Shown: positions 39,432 through 50,328 of the stretch, piece by piece
Layout: each line of letters begins with the position of its first letter
Position numbering within the stretch: the first letter of the stretch is position 1
Assembly: GCA_903789635.1 (NCBI GenBank)
Contig: CAIFEY010000002.1
Location: forward strand, 99,587 to 163,586
Length of the DNA stretch: 64,000 nt
Reading direction: 5' to 3'
From: an uncultured Eubacteriaceae bacterium
Lineage (GTDB): Bacteria > Bacillota > Clostridia > Peptostreptococcales > Anaerovoracaceae
Made by a program: the position numbers and the translations under genes
Notes under the pieces: generated by a model
The model's database searches: none
The model's input: only the letters and a program-made list of their open reading frames with translations
Told to the model about the DNA's origin: nothing

Positions 39432-41627
39432 TTGAAGAAATTCGCCAGAAATCTAGTGATCTACCTGGTCATTTTTGGTATTGTTATGGGCGTGGCATAT
39501 TTTGTCCGCGGCGGAGGCGGATCTCAGCAGGAGGTCGCGCTTTCCACTATGGCTAAGTACCTGAAAAACGGAAAGGTTTCCGAGGTTACGATCAAGAGCA
39601 ACAAGGTCACCGCACAGATCGGAAAGGACAAGTCCGTCTATGCGTATGCCAACAGCGCACTCGAGCTGGAGTGGCTGGAGGAAAAGTACATCTATAATAA
39701 GGTTGATTCCGGAGAGATCGTCCTCAGGGCGAGCGGACCGGATCACGCATCCGCGCTGATGAGTGCACTCCCGACGGTCATCATGGTCGTCGCTCTGGGA
39801 TTCCTGTTCTATATCATGATGAACCAGGGCGGAAACGGGAAGGCGTTCCAGTTCGGAAAGAACCGGGCGCACATGTACAAGGGTGAGGGAAAGAAGATCA
39901 CCTTTGCCGATGTCGCCGGGCTGAAAGAGGAGAAAGAGGAGCTCCAGGAGGTCGTCGACTTCCTGAAGGATCCGCGGAAATATAACCAGGTCGGGGCGCG
40001 AATACCGAAAGGTATCCTGCTCGTCGGCCCTCCGGGAACAGGTAAGACCTACGTTTCCAGGGCTACAGCAGGTGAGGCCGGTGTGCCGTTCTTTACGATT
40101 TCCGGTTCGGACTTTGTCGAAATGTTCGTCGGTGTCGGAGCATCCCGAGTACGTGACCTGTTCGATCAGGCAAAGAAGAATGCGCCGTGCATCATCTTTA
40201 TCGATGAGATCGATGCGGTCGGCCGCAAGAGAGGCGCAGGCCTGGGCGGCGGAAACGACGAGCGCGAGCAGACGCTGAACCAGCTGCTGGTCGAGATGGA
40301 CGGATTCGCGGGCAACTCCGGAATCATCATCCTGGCCGCAACCAACCGTCCGGACATCCTGGACCCGGCGTTGCTGCGTCCTGGACGTTTTGACCGCCAG
40401 ATCACGATCGGCGTTCCTGACGTCAAGGGCAGAGAAGAAATCATCCGCATTCATGCGAAGAATAAACCGCTCTCCGACGAGGTTTCCCCGGAGGTCATCG
40501 CGAGAAGAACGCCTGGCTTCACGCCGGCGGACCTGGAGAACCTGCTGAACGAGGCGGCGCTGATCACGGCCAGAAGAAACGGCCGCTGGATCAGGATGGA
40601 AGAGATCGAGGAAGCCACGACCAAGGTCATGGCGGGACCGGCCAAGAGAAGCCGTGTCATCAGCGACAAGGAGAAGCGCCTGACGGCCTACCACGAGGCG
40701 GGACACGCGATCGTCATGAGGAGCATCCCGGGTTCCGATCCGGTGCATCAGATCACGATCATCCCGAGGGGCCAGGCCGGCGGATTCACGATGTCGCTGC
40801 CTACCGAGGACAAGTACTTCATGACGAGGAACGACATGCTGCATGAGATCATGCACCTGCTGGGAGGCCGTGTCGCGGAGGCGATCTACCTCGACGACAT
40901 CTCGACCGGCGCGTCCAACGATATCGAGCGCGCGACCGCAATCGCACGTTCCATGGTCACCAAGTACGGCTTCAGCGAGAAGCTGGGTCCGATCAACTAC
41001 GCGGACTCCGACGAGCCGTTCCTGGGCAGGGACTTCAGTAAGACCAAGGCTTACTCGGAAGAGGTCGCAAACGAGATCGATGAGGAGGTACGCCGCCTGA
41101 TCGGCGAGGCCTACGCCAAGACCGAGGCTGTCCTGAAGGAGCACTCCGCAGAGATGGAGCGCGTCGCACAGGCACTGATCCGCGTGGAGACCCTGGACGC
41201 CGAGCAGTTCGAGGAACTGTACACCGGCAAGGAAGACGCCGAGAGCATGGAGCGCAAGGTCCGTGAGCACGAGGCCGAGGTTCAGCGTGCGAATAAGGAA
41301 GAGGCGGAGGAATCCAGAAGACTTCGCAAGGCAGAGGAGGAGCGCGCAGCTGAGATGCGCGAGGCCCTGCTGAACGGGGATGAGCTGTCCGATGACCAGG
41401 TCCGTCACCTCGTCGCCGACGAAAACGGCCGCATCATCAACCCGTACGAGAATGGACCTTCACAGCAGGGAGCTGCACAGACCAAGACACACACTGAGGC
41501 GGAAGAAGACAATCCGGCTTCAGAAAATGATAGTATTTCTAATTCCAATGATGAACCGAACGTCGGCGCTGATCAGAATGACGATTCCGCAGGCCAGGAC
41601 GGCAACGGGGGAGTAGACGAGGAGTAA
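39432..41627 (+). CDS. ftsH: ATP-dependent zinc metalloprotease FtsH
   Basis: [49 protein letters not shown] region, [11 protein letters not shown]-terminal TM pair. Confidence 0.97.
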   Translation: MKKFARNLVIYLVIFGIVMGVAYFVRGGGGSQQEVALSTMAKYLKNGKVSEVTIKSNKVTAQIGKDKSVYAYANSALELEWLEEKYIYNKVDSGEIVLRASGPDHASALMSALPTVIMVVALGFLFYIMMNQGGNGKAFQFGKNRAHMYKGEGKKITFADVAGLKEEKEELQEVVDFLKDPRKYNQVGARIPKGILLVGPPGTGKTYVSRATAGEAGVPFFTISGSDFVEMFVGVGASRVRDLFDQAKKNAPCIIFIDEIDAVGRKRGAGLGGGNDEREQTLNQLLVEMDGFAGNSGIIILAATNRPDILDPALLRPGRFDRQITIGVPDVKGREEIIRIHAKNKPLSDEVSPEVIARRTPGFTPADLENLLNEAALITARRNGRWIRMEEIEEATTKVMAGPAKRSRVISDKEKRLTAYHEAGHAIVMRSIPGSDPVHQITIIPRGQAGGFTMSLPTEDKYFMTRNDMLHEIMHLLGGRVAEAIYLDDISTGASNDIERATAIARSMVTKYGFSEKLGPINYADSDEPFLGRDFSKTKAYSEEVANEIDEEVRRLIGEAYAKTEAVLKEHSAEMERVAQALIRVETLDAEQFEELYTGKEDAESMERKVREHEAEVQRANKEEAEESRRLRKAEEERAAEMREALLNGDELSDDQVRHLVADENGRIINPYENGPSQQGAAQTKTHTEAEEDNPASENDSISNSNDEPNVGADQNDDSAGQDGNGGVDEE

Positions 41628-41628
41628 T

Positions 41629-43212
41629 ATGAAAATAGCAGTAAATGACTGCCTGAGCCTGGAATGCATGACACCGAGCATCCTGGCGGCCGGCAGACGA
41701 AATGTGGAAAACAGAGTGCGCTCCGTATCAGTCATGGACGCACAGGACCCGGAAACCGCGAAGAAGGAGAACGGAGTGAAGGAGCAGCTGGTGCTGACCT
41801 CCTTCAGCGGAATCGAGGATAAGGAAGAGGTCAGAAGAGACATCGTCACCGCTCTCGGCGACGCAGGTGTCGCGGGTATCGTCGTCTTCCATCAGAAGAA
41901 CGGCCTGACCTCGATCGGCGATTCCGTCGTTCAGGCTGCGGAGAGCACGGGCGTTCCGCTGATCGTCATCCCGGAGACCAACCCGTCGGAATACAGCGAC
42001 ATCATCGAGCAGGTCATGGATAAGATCCGCTACGGCGACAGCTTCAAGAACAGTCTGATCAGCAACACGGTATACCACCTGCTGAACTTCGAGAAACACA
42101 CGAACTTCTACTCAGCACTGAAGGAAGCGGCGCTGAGCAATGACTTCCAGGTTGTCCTCTTATCTAAGGACTTCAACCCGATCCTGACGGTCGAGACGCG
42201 CCAGAAGGTTGCGATCTCCGACGCCATCCGTTCCGGCAAGGAGCGTGACGTCGAGAAGTCCGGCATCTACACGTTCATCGACGTGAACGGCGTCCTGACC
42301 TACTGGGGTCCGATCAACGTGAACGGGGAGGAGTACTACCTGTTCATCGTCGACAACGACGACAACTACTCGGCCGCGGAGATTTCCAAGCTCGCCGAGA
42401 TCATCGAGCTGGCAATGGGCATGTGGAAGTACACGCCGGAGCGCGACGTCAAGGCCGAGTTTATCAAGGCCCTGATCCGCGACAACAAGTCGCTCGCATA
42501 TTCCCTGAAGGACGAGATCGGCCTGGATCCGGAGCACATCCTCTGCGTATTCTACGCGAAGGGCATCGAGAACCAGCAGGGAAACAACATCATCGCGGAC
42601 TTCGAGCAGGAGGAGAACGTCGAGGTCATGCAGATCACCGACTCGGAGGAGACGTACGCGATCATTCTGAATAAGGACGACAGCGATGAGAAGGAGAAGG
42701 TATCCAGAAAGATGGCCTGCCTCGACCTCTTCGACAAGCTGAAGGAGGGAAGCAAGTCCGTCCGCATCTTCCACGCGACCGGAATCAACGGCATCGAGGG
42801 TGCAGGAGACGCGTTCCGCCTGATCAGCGAGACATGGACGTTCGTCGAGAGCGTCTTCCCGTACAAGCGTGTGTTCACCAAGTACGACCTGGCACTGGTC
42901 TCCACCTGCATTCACCTGCAGGTTCAGGGCGGCCACGCGAGAAAGATCTACTCCGATCTGCTGGAGCCGTTCAAGAGAGAGGTCGGCGAGAATAAGGCGC
43001 GCCAGCTCCTCGACACGCTGGAGACCTTCGTCCTCGACGCGGGCATGAACAGCAGCAAGACGAGCGTGTTCATGGGCATCCACACGAACACGGTCCAGTA
43101 CAGACTGAAGAGAATCAACGAGGTTCTCGGTGCAGAGATCACAGGAAACCGTGTCATCCCGGGCCTGACGATCGCCCTCGCCCTCAAGCGCCTCGGCAGA
43201 GTCGTAAAGTAG
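41629..43212 (+). CDS. PucR/CdaR-type helix-turn-helix transcriptional regulator
   Basis: C-terminal LLDTLETFVLDAGMNSSKTSVFMGIHTNTVQYRLKRINEVLG (PucR-type HTH); N-terminal PucR-like domain. Confidence 0.85.
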   Translation: MKIAVNDCLSLECMTPSILAAGRRNVENRVRSVSVMDAQDPETAKKENGVKEQLVLTSFSGIEDKEEVRRDIVTALGDAGVAGIVVFHQKNGLTSIGDSVVQAAESTGVPLIVIPETNPSEYSDIIEQVMDKIRYGDSFKNSLISNTVYHLLNFEKHTNFYSALKEAALSNDFQVVLLSKDFNPILTVETRQKVAISDAIRSGKERDVEKSGIYTFIDVNGVLTYWGPINVNGEEYYLFIVDNDDNYSAAEISKLAEIIELAMGMWKYTPERDVKAEFIKALIRDNKSLAYSLKDEIGLDPEHILCVFYAKGIENQQGNNIIADFEQEENVEVMQITDSEETYAIILNKDDSDEKEKVSRKMACLDLFDKLKEGSKSVRIFHATGINGIEGAGDAFRLISETWTFVESVFPYKRVFTKYDLALVSTCIHLQVQGGHARKIYSDLLEPFKREVGENKARQLLDTLETFVLDAGMNSSKTSVFMGIHTNTVQYRLKRINEVLGAEITGNRVIPGLTIALALKRLGRVVK

Positions 43213-43424
43213 TCTTTTGGTGTCAGACAAAAAATATAGTGGCCATGCAGCAAAGTGTTCTGCTGTACGGCCGCAGGGCTTCTTCCCGGCATTGACGCCG
43301 GAAGATGCATTGAATACAAAGGGCTAAAGATATCATTTTAGGTAAATAACGGAAACTGTTGAAAACGGCGCAGGCGAACTGAGCATCGCGCAGAAGCCGA
43401 GCGCCTGAAAGTGAGAAAAACCCC

Positions 43425-44264
43425 ATGTTATTAGCATTCGATATCGGAAACACGAATACCGTACTCGGCGTTTTTAACGAAGACGGTAAGTTGATCACCA
43501 ACTGGAGAATCGAGACGGATCCGCACAAGAGCGCGGACGAATACGGCATGCTCGTCGTCGACCTGTTCAAGCACGAAGGGCTGAATCCCAACGCGGTGGA
43601 CGACGTCATCATCGCGACGGTAGTGCCGTCCGTGCTGTTCACGATCCGCCACATGGCAGAGAAATACTTCAACAAGAAGGCGATCGTCGTGGAGTCCGGC
43701 ATCAAGACCGGTCTGCTGATCAAGTACGACAACCCGAAGCAGGTCGGCGCAGACAGAATCGTCAACGCCGTCGCGGCGTACAACAAGTACGGCGGCCCGC
43801 TGATCATCATCGACCTCGGAACGGCAACGACATTCTGCGCCGTCTCCGACAAGGCGGAGTACCTCGGCGGAACGATCGCTCCGGGACTGAAGATCTCGTC
43901 CGAGGTCCTGTTCGAGCGCACATCCCAGCTGCCTAAGGTCGAGCTGGAGGATCCGGGTCACACGATCTGCCGCAACACCATCCAGGGAATGCAGTCCGGA
44001 CTGGTGTACGGCCAGATGGGAAGCGTCGAGTTCATCGTCCGCAAGATGAAGGAAGAGCTCGCGCAGGTATGTCCGGACAAGCCGATCCGCGTCATCGCAA
44101 CCGGCGGACTGTCCACCCTGGTTTCCAGCGGCGTCGACTGCATCGATACGGTTGACCGCCGCCTGACCCTTGAGGGACTGCAGATGATTTACAACAAGAA
44201 TCGTCATCACATCCGCCACAAGGACACCAGCAAGTCGTACGACGAGGCGCAGCAGAAGCTGTAG
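43425..44264 (+). CDS. coaX: type III pantothenate kinase
   Basis: MLLAFDIGNTNTVLGVFNEDGKLITNWRI, VGADRIVNAVAAYNKYGGPLIIIDLGTATTFCAV, GGTIAPGL. Confidence 0.95.
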   Translation: MLLAFDIGNTNTVLGVFNEDGKLITNWRIETDPHKSADEYGMLVVDLFKHEGLNPNAVDDVIIATVVPSVLFTIRHMAEKYFNKKAIVVESGIKTGLLIKYDNPKQVGADRIVNAVAAYNKYGGPLIIIDLGTATTFCAVSDKAEYLGGTIAPGLKISSEVLFERTSQLPKVELEDPGHTICRNTIQGMQSGLVYGQMGSVEFIVRKMKEELAQVCPDKPIRVIATGGLSTLVSSGVDCIDTVDRRLTLEGLQMIYNKNRHHIRHKDTSKSYDEAQQKL

Positions 44265-44298
44265 CCGCGATCGGCCGCAGAATACATTCGAATCAAGA

Positions 44299-44325
44299 AG
44301 GGCTGTCACGATGCAGCCCTTTTTC
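44299..44325 (+). terminator. intrinsic terminator after coaX
   Basis: AGGGCTG-TCACGATG-CAGCCCT TTTT. Confidence 0.85.
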
Positions 44326-44350
44326 GTTGACAAAGTAAGTGAGATTGAAC

Positions 44351-45331
44351 ATGTGGAACGATAAGAAACTGCCGCCGATCGGAAGCGTCCAGCCGGAGAA
44401 CCCGTTCTTCCTGGCGCCGATGGCGGGCATCACGGACGCCGTGTTCCGGCGCATCTGCACCGAGATGGGCGCGGCCATGACCTATTCCGAGATGGTCAGC
44501 GCCAAGGGCCTGTACTACGGCGACAAAAAAAACGACGAGCTCCTCTTCTGCTACCCGGAGGAGAAGCACGCGGCGCTGCAGATCTTCGGGCACGAGCCGG
44601 AGATCATCGCGTTCGCGGCGGAGCGCCTGGACGGCCGCCCGAACGAGATCCTGGACATCAACATGGGCTGCCCGGTCCCGAAGGTCTTCAAGAACGGTGA
44701 CGGCAGCGCAATGATGAAGGATCCCGCGCTGATCGAGCAGGTCGTGCACGCGGCCGCGACACACACATCCAAGCCGGTAACGGTGAAGATGCGCATCGGC
44801 GTGAACGACGCGCACATCAACGCGGTGGAGTGCGCGCTCGCCGCGGAAGCGGGCGGCGCGGCCGCCGTCGCGGTCCACGGCAGGACGCGCGAGCAGTACT
44901 ACGCCGGAAAGGCGGACTGGACCGCCATCGCTGCCGTCCGAGATGCCCTGAAGATTCCGGTCATCGCGAACGGCGACGTCACGGACGTGGACAGCGCCCG
45001 CGCGATCATGGAGGAGACTGGATGCGACTACGTCCTGGTCGGCCGCGCCGTCCGTGGAAACCCGTGGATCTTCCGCGACCTCGTGCGCGCCTGGAAGGGC
45101 GAGGACCCGCTTCCGGCGCCTGACCTCGAGGAGAAGAAGCAGATGATCCTGCGCCAGTTCCGCGAGCTCAGCGAGCGAAACGGCTCCTACCGCGCCGTCC
45201 GCCAGATGCGCGGCATCACCGGCTGGTACCTGAAGGGCGCCCCGGGCAGCGCCGCCCTCCGCGGCCGGATCAACCAGATCACCGACCCGGACGAGCTCGT
45301 CCGCGCACTGCAGCAGATCGGCCGGCGCTAG
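44351..45331 (+). CDS. tRNA-dihydrouridine synthase (Dus family)
   Basis: PFFLAPMAGITDAVFRRICTEMGA, DINMGCPVPKVFKNGDGSAMM, VHGRTREQYYAGKADW, VIANGDVTDVDSA. Confidence 0.95.
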   Translation: MWNDKKLPPIGSVQPENPFFLAPMAGITDAVFRRICTEMGAAMTYSEMVSAKGLYYGDKKNDELLFCYPEEKHAALQIFGHEPEIIAFAAERLDGRPNEILDINMGCPVPKVFKNGDGSAMMKDPALIEQVVHAAATHTSKPVTVKMRIGVNDAHINAVECALAAEAGGAAAVAVHGRTREQYYAGKADWTAIAAVRDALKIPVIANGDVTDVDSARAIMEETGCDYVLVGRAVRGNPWIFRDLVRAWKGEDPLPAPDLEEKKQMILRQFRELSERNGSYRAVRQMRGITGWYLKGAPGSAALRGRINQITDPDELVRALQQIGRR

Positions 45332-45424
45332 CCGCCCCAACACCGCCGGCGGTCCCGGCATCGGCCCATCACCCGCATCGGCCTCAGCCCAGACCGCCGA
45401 TCACAACCAAAAACCAAAAAATGG

Positions 45425-45470
45425 CGAGCTCCTCGATCACTGTAAATGATGTGATCGAGAAGCTCGTTTT
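45425..45470 (+). terminator. intrinsic terminator after dus
   Basis: CGAGCT-cc-TCGATCAC...GTGATCGA-ga-AGCTCG TTTT. Confidence 0.75.
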
Positions 45471-45614
45471 GTGTTGCTTATGGATACGCGGCATTCCGCG
45501 CGGTTCACGCCGCATATGCATTTTAGCGCCGCGAATCTTTCCAGACACGCGTGTGTGTGCGTATTAATTAATTAACTTTACGCATCCTTCCGGACCCACG
45601 GGCGCGAGGAGAAC

Positions 45615-46154
45615 TTATTTAAAATACCTGTTCAGCAAGCCCTGGAAAGCAGCTCCATGTCTTGCCTCGTCCTTGCACATCTCGTGAACGGTGTCATGGA
45701 TGGCATCGAGATTCTGCTGTTTAGCGCGAGTAGCGAGATCCTTCTTGCCTGCGCAAGCGCCTCTCTCAGCCTCAACACGCATTTCGAGGTTCTTCTTCGT
45801 GGAGTCTGTGAGTACCTCACCAAGGAGCTCTGCGAACTTGGAAGCATGCTCTGCCTCTTCATGCGCAGCCTGCTGATAATACAGTCCGACCTCCGGATAT
45901 CCCTCACGGAAAGCGACTCTGGACATAGCCAGGTACATGCCGACTTCGGAGCACTCGCCGTTGAAGTTAGCCTGCAGATCCTTGATGATCTCAGGATCTA
46001 CGCCCTGTGCGATGCCGACAACGTGCTGGTCAGCCCATCCTGCACCTTCCTCAACCTTGTTGAATTTGGCTGCAGGAGCTCCGCACTGAGGACATTTCTC
46101 CGGTGGTTCTGGTCCTTCGTAAACGTAACCACAAACTGAACATACCCATTTCAT
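45615..46154 (-). CDS. rubrerythrin with N-terminal rubredoxin domain (reverse rubrerythrin type)
   Basis: [31 protein letters not shown] rubredoxin site at the N-terminus, then ferritin-like [40 protein letters not shown] and DEARHGAAF. Confidence 0.93.
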   Translation of the reverse strand: MKWVCSVCGYVYEGPEPPEKCPQCGAPAAKFNKVEEGAGWADQHVVGIAQGVDPEIIKDLQANFNGECSEVGMYLAMSRVAFREGYPEVGLYYQQAAHEEAEHASKFAELLGEVLTDSTKKNLEMRVEAERGACAGKKDLATRAKQQNLDAIHDTVHEMCKDEARHGAAFQGLLNRYFK

Positions 46155-46411
46155 AGTAAACACCTCTTTCTAAAATTAGAACTAACGGCTCTGTGCCGCC
46201 ACTTGTAACACGGATGATGCGGAATGCTCTGAATAATTTAGCTTATAGAACATTACTTATCACCCATAAATATTGTAACACACTTTCCGGCTTTTCTGTG
46301 AATATCTGGTAAATTAATTTTTGTTTCTTATGATATTACTAGGGGTATAAGGATGAAGGTAATTAGATAACAAATCAAATTGATGTGTATTTATCGCATG
46401 GAGGAGAAGAT

Positions 46412-46642
46412 ATGGAACTCAAAGAACGTGTAAACACCGCGCTGGACGAGGTTAGAGAAGTCCTGAAGAGAGACGGCGGAAACCTGGAGCTGGTAGACAT
46501 CACCCCGGAGAAGGTCGTCAAGGTAAGACTGCAGGGCCACTGCATCGGCTGCCCGGGCGCACAGATGACGCTGAGAATGGTTGTTCAGCAGATTCTGCAG
46601 CAGGCAGTTCCGGAAGTCACAGGTGTCGAGGCAGTAGACTAA
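46412..46642 (+). CDS. NifU C-terminal-domain Fe-S scaffold protein
   Basis: RVNTALDEVREVLKRDGGNLELVDITPEKVVKVRLQGHCIGCPGAQMTL (CxxC). Confidence 0.93.
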   Translation: MELKERVNTALDEVREVLKRDGGNLELVDITPEKVVKVRLQGHCIGCPGAQMTLRMVVQQILQQAVPEVTGVEAVD

Positions 46643-46705
46643 TCCGTTCCCGCATCGGGAAGACATTCGAAGAATCGAATCAGCAGGTCCGCAAGGGCCT
46701 TTCAG

Positions 46706-46731
46706 AGGGAGCTGCGTGTCGGCTCCCTTTT
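46706..46731 (+). terminator. intrinsic terminator
   Basis: AGGGAGC-TGCGTGTCG-GCTCCCTTTT. Confidence 0.8.
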
Positions 46732-46942
46732 CAGTGGGCAAAATCCGCCCGCGCTGCAGAATCGACGCAATTGATGCGGCAGGAACCGCTGTTTTATGAT
46801 ACAATAAAAGTTACGGTAATTTCTTTGGGACAAAGCCGCACTTGCGGCAGCAGCCCTCTGCCGCGTCTCAAGCAGAGGTCCCAGCGCGAAACGACGAGAA
46901 CAATACAGCGATTACGAATATAGAAGAAAGGCAGGAGGAGTC

Positions 46943-48403
46943 ATGGCGAGAAAACCGTCGCGGGAAGAACTGAAGAAGGCAGTCGACCGGGTGATCCCGG
47001 AAGCAGAGGCCGTGCTGCAGAAGCTGGTCAGGATCAACAGCGAGCAGAAGCCGCCGGTGACCGCGGAGGACGGCACGGTTTACCCGTTCGGGCAGGGCGT
47101 CGAGGACGCCTACCAGGTCTTCCTCGAGACTGCACGCTCGCTGGGCTTCACGACGGAGGACGCCGATCACTACGGCGGCCACGCGGAGATTGGATCCGGC
47201 AGGGAGGTACTCGGCATTATCGGCCACCTGGACGTCGTGCCGGCGAGCGGAAAGTGGGACTTCGACCCGTTCTCGGGCGAGATCAAGGACGGATTCATGC
47301 TCGGCAGGGGAACGACGGACGACAAAGGCCCCCTGGTCGCCGCATTATACGCGGTCAAGGCGCTGCTGGACGCCGGGTTCGTGCCGGACAGGAAGATCCG
47401 CGTCATCGCCGGACTCGACGAGGAGACGGACTGGGCGGGTCTCGATTACTACCGGAAGAAGTTCAGGGATCCGGACTTCGGCTTCTCCCCGGACAGCGAC
47501 TTCCCGCTCGTCAACGGAGAGATGGGGATCCTGAACTTCGACTTTGCCCGCAAGCTTCACAAGACGATCTCCGACGGCCTGAGGCTCACCAGGCTCGAGG
47601 GCGGCGCGGCCAGAAACATCGTGCCGGATCACGCGAGGGCGCTGCTGAGCGGGCTGAATACAGGCGAGTGGGATGAGATCCGGGAGCAGGCGGAGGCGTT
47701 CGCCGAGGAGACGCATCTCCAGCTGCACGCGAAGAAGACCGGCAAGTCGCTCGAGGTCACGGCAGAGGGTAAGGCCGCCCACGGCTCCGAGCCATCCAAG
47801 GGCCTCAACGCCATCTCGGTGCTGCTGAAGTTCCTGGGCACGCTGGACTTTGTCAGCGACGACATCAATGCGTTACTGGCCTTCTACAACGAACACATCG
47901 GATTCGCCACGGACGGAAGCGGGCTCGGGTGCGCCAGGGCCGGGAAATACGGCGACGACTTGACTTTTAATATCGGTCTGATAAAATTCGACAAGGAAGC
48001 CGTCTCCGTACTCGCGGATATCCGATATCCGATCGGTACCGAGGCGGACGATGTTTATGCGCAGATGACGGAGCACCTGGACGAGTACGGAATCGGGCTG
48101 GTCAAGCGCAGCGACGAGAAGCCGATGTTCGAGCCGGAGGACGGGCCGCTCGCGTCCGCCATGATGGACGCGTACCGCGAATGCACGGGCGACATGAAGG
48201 CCCGCCCTAAGATTCTGGGCGGCGGCACCTACGCCAAGCCGTTCGCGAACATGCTCGCGTTCGGGGCGCTTTTCCCGGGCGACCAGGACCTGATGCACCA
48301 GCCGAACGAGGAGCTCTCGCTCGAGCGCTTCCGCCAGAGCATCGAGATCTACGCGCAGGCGATCATGACGATGGCCGACGCGGAGTTCCAGATCGAGGCG
48401 TAA
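46943..48403 (+). CDS. Sapep/PepV-type Mn(II)-dependent dipeptidase
   Basis: GHLDVVPASGKWDFDPFSGEIKDGFMLGRGTTDDKGPLVAALYAVKAL, GLDEETDWAGLDYYRKKF. Confidence 0.92.
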   Translation: MARKPSREELKKAVDRVIPEAEAVLQKLVRINSEQKPPVTAEDGTVYPFGQGVEDAYQVFLETARSLGFTTEDADHYGGHAEIGSGREVLGIIGHLDVVPASGKWDFDPFSGEIKDGFMLGRGTTDDKGPLVAALYAVKALLDAGFVPDRKIRVIAGLDEETDWAGLDYYRKKFRDPDFGFSPDSDFPLVNGEMGILNFDFARKLHKTISDGLRLTRLEGGAARNIVPDHARALLSGLNTGEWDEIREQAEAFAEETHLQLHAKKTGKSLEVTAEGKAAHGSEPSKGLNAISVLLKFLGTLDFVSDDINALLAFYNEHIGFATDGSGLGCARAGKYGDDLTFNIGLIKFDKEAVSVLADIRYPIGTEADDVYAQMTEHLDEYGIGLVKRSDEKPMFEPEDGPLASAMMDAYRECTGDMKARPKILGGGTYAKPFANMLAFGALFPGDQDLMHQPNEELSLERFRQSIEIYAQAIMTMADAEFQIEA

Positions 48404-48579
48404 CCGTTTCGGCCGTTTCGGGAAACTGCGTTATGGGCAGCAGCGCCCAGGACAAAGATGGCGGCCCGCGTCAGAAACTTTTCTGATGGCCGTCGCTGAT
48501 ATTATAGAAATAATTATAAGATAATAAATTAATCGATAAGGATCAAGATAAAGGTCAGGATAAAGATTAAGGAGACACG

Positions 48580-48999
48580 GTGAGAGAAGTCGTAATCAAC
48601 GGAATAGCAGAGACCGAGGCGTTCGGCCGCAGGCTGGGCGAGGAGGCGCAGCCGGGGGACATCCTGGCGCTGATCGGCGACCTGGGCACGGGCAAGACGA
48701 CCCTGACCAAGTCGATCGCAGCCGGCCTCGGCGTCACGGAGGATATCACGAGCCCGACGTTCACGATCGTGAACGAGTACCACTCCGGCAGGCTGCCGCT
48801 GTACCACTTCGACGTGTACCGGCTCGACTCCGGCGCGGACCTGATCGACATCGGCGCGGAGGAGTACTTTGACGCCGGCGGCGTCTGCATCATCGAGTGG
48901 GCGGACCGCGTCGCGGAGATTCTGCCCGACGATGCCAAGGTGATCTTTATCGAATACGGAGAGAAGGAAGGAGAGCGGCTGTACCAATGTACATTTTAG
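48580..48999 (+). CDS. tsaE: tRNA t6A biosynthesis ATPase TsaE
   Basis: GDILALIGDLGTGKTTLTKSIAAGLGVTEDITSPTFTIVNEYHSGRLPLYHFDVYRL, IIEWADRV. Confidence 0.96.
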   Translation: MREVVINGIAETEAFGRRLGEEAQPGDILALIGDLGTGKTTLTKSIAAGLGVTEDITSPTFTIVNEYHSGRLPLYHFDVYRLDSGADLIDIGAEEYFDAGGVCIIEWADRVAEILPDDAKVIFIEYGEKEGERLYQCTF

Positions 49000-49721
49000 C
49001 GATCGATACTACAGGACCGCTGGGATCGGCGGCTCTGCTGGATTTAGAGACGGAAAAGACAGTGATGAAAATCAGCGCGGAGGAGAAGGGACACCTGAAG
49101 AACCTGATGCCGCTGGTGCAGTCACTGCTCGAGCAGGAGCACGCGGCCCCTGCGGATATCGCCGCGGTCGCGGCATCCGTCGGACCGGGATCCTACACGG
49201 GAATCCGGATCGGCGTGACCTCGGCGCGCGCGTTTGCGCAGGCGCTGAACATCCCGTGCATACGTGTCGGAACCCTGGACATGTTCCGTCAGAAGGCGGA
49301 GGACAGGGACGCCGCAGTGATCTTCAACGCGCGGCGCGGCCAGGTCTACGGCGCGGTTTACAGAAAGGGCGGCGGGGCCGTCATGGAGCCGTGCCCGTGC
49401 ATGCTCGAGGATGTATATAATTGTGTGAAAGAGAACGGGCTGAACCCGGTCTGGTACGGGGACGGAATCGACGCGTATCAAGGCAGTGAACAGTTCGGAA
49501 AGTATTTGGAGGGCGCGGAGTGCGCCGACAAGTCCGAGCGGTATCAGACCGCCGGGATGGCCGTCAGGGAAGCCCTGCGCCTTTACCGCGCGGGGGAGAC
49601 CTGCAGGGTCGAGGAACTTTTGCCTGAGTACATGAGGAAGACGGAGGCCGAGCAGAAACTGCAGGACGGATCCCTGGAACGCGCCAGGGCGGCCAAGCTC
49701 GCCCGCTTCCGCAGCCGATAG
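48987..49721 (+). CDS. tsaB: tRNA t6A biosynthesis protein TsaB
   Basis: MYILAIDTTGPLGSAALLD, AAVAASVGPGSYTGIRIGVTSARAFAQALNIPCIRVGTLD; overlaps tsaE. Confidence 0.95.
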   Translation: MYILAIDTTGPLGSAALLDLETEKTVMKISAEEKGHLKNLMPLVQSLLEQEHAAPADIAAVAASVGPGSYTGIRIGVTSARAFAQALNIPCIRVGTLDMFRQKAEDRDAAVIFNARRGQVYGAVYRKGGGAVMEPCPCMLEDVYNCVKENGLNPVWYGDGIDAYQGSEQFGKYLEGAECADKSERYQTAGMAVREALRLYRAGETCRVEELLPEYMRKTEAEQKLQDGSLERARAAKLARFRSR

Positions 49722-49736
49722 GAGGCAGCAGACAAA

Positions 49737-50270
49737 ATGGATATACACGATATTAAAGACTTAATCGAAGAACTGCAGGACGACCCGGATTTTCAGATCC
49801 AGGAGATGATCCTGAGGAATGCGAAGAGCGGGGACGCCAGGCGCCTAGCCGAGATCGACCGGCAGTGCTTCCCGCAGCCTTATTCCGAGTCGATGCTGAG
49901 CCACGATATCCAGTACGGGGATAATCTGACCCTGCTGACCGCGGTCATCGAGCAGGAGATCGTCGGCTACATCGAGATCATGATCGTTGCGGACGAGTGC
50001 GAGATCCAGCGCGTCGCGGTGCTTCCGGAGTACCGCCGCCGCTACGTCGCCTCCATGCTGATGGACGCGACGCTCCACCTGAGCGAGTCCCTCGGGATCA
50101 AGAGCCACTACCTCGAGGTCCGCGCCGGCAATGAACCCGCGATCAAGCTCTACGAGCACTTCGGGTTCCAGAAGAACGGCGTCAGAAAGAAGTATTACGG
50201 CGACGAGGATGCCGTCCTGATGCTCCGCATCGGCGATCCGCAGCAGTTCGACCCGGATAAGCTCTCGTAG
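49737..50270 (+). CDS. rimI: RimI-like ribosomal-protein-alanine N-acetyltransferase (GNAT)
   Basis: EIQRVAVLPEYRRRYVASMLMDATL...HYLEVRAGNEPAIKLYEHFGFQKNGVRKKYY; between tsaB and tsaD. Confidence 0.9.
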   Translation: MDIHDIKDLIEELQDDPDFQIQEMILRNAKSGDARRLAEIDRQCFPQPYSESMLSHDIQYGDNLTLLTAVIEQEIVGYIEIMIVADECEIQRVAVLPEYRRRYVASMLMDATLHLSESLGIKSHYLEVRAGNEPAIKLYEHFGFQKNGVRKKYYGDEDAVLMLRIGDPQQFDPDKLS

Positions 50271-50328
50271 GCGGCCGGGGATGGCTTTTGCCTCGGACAA
50301 AGAACACATGCGCAAGAAGGAAAGAATC

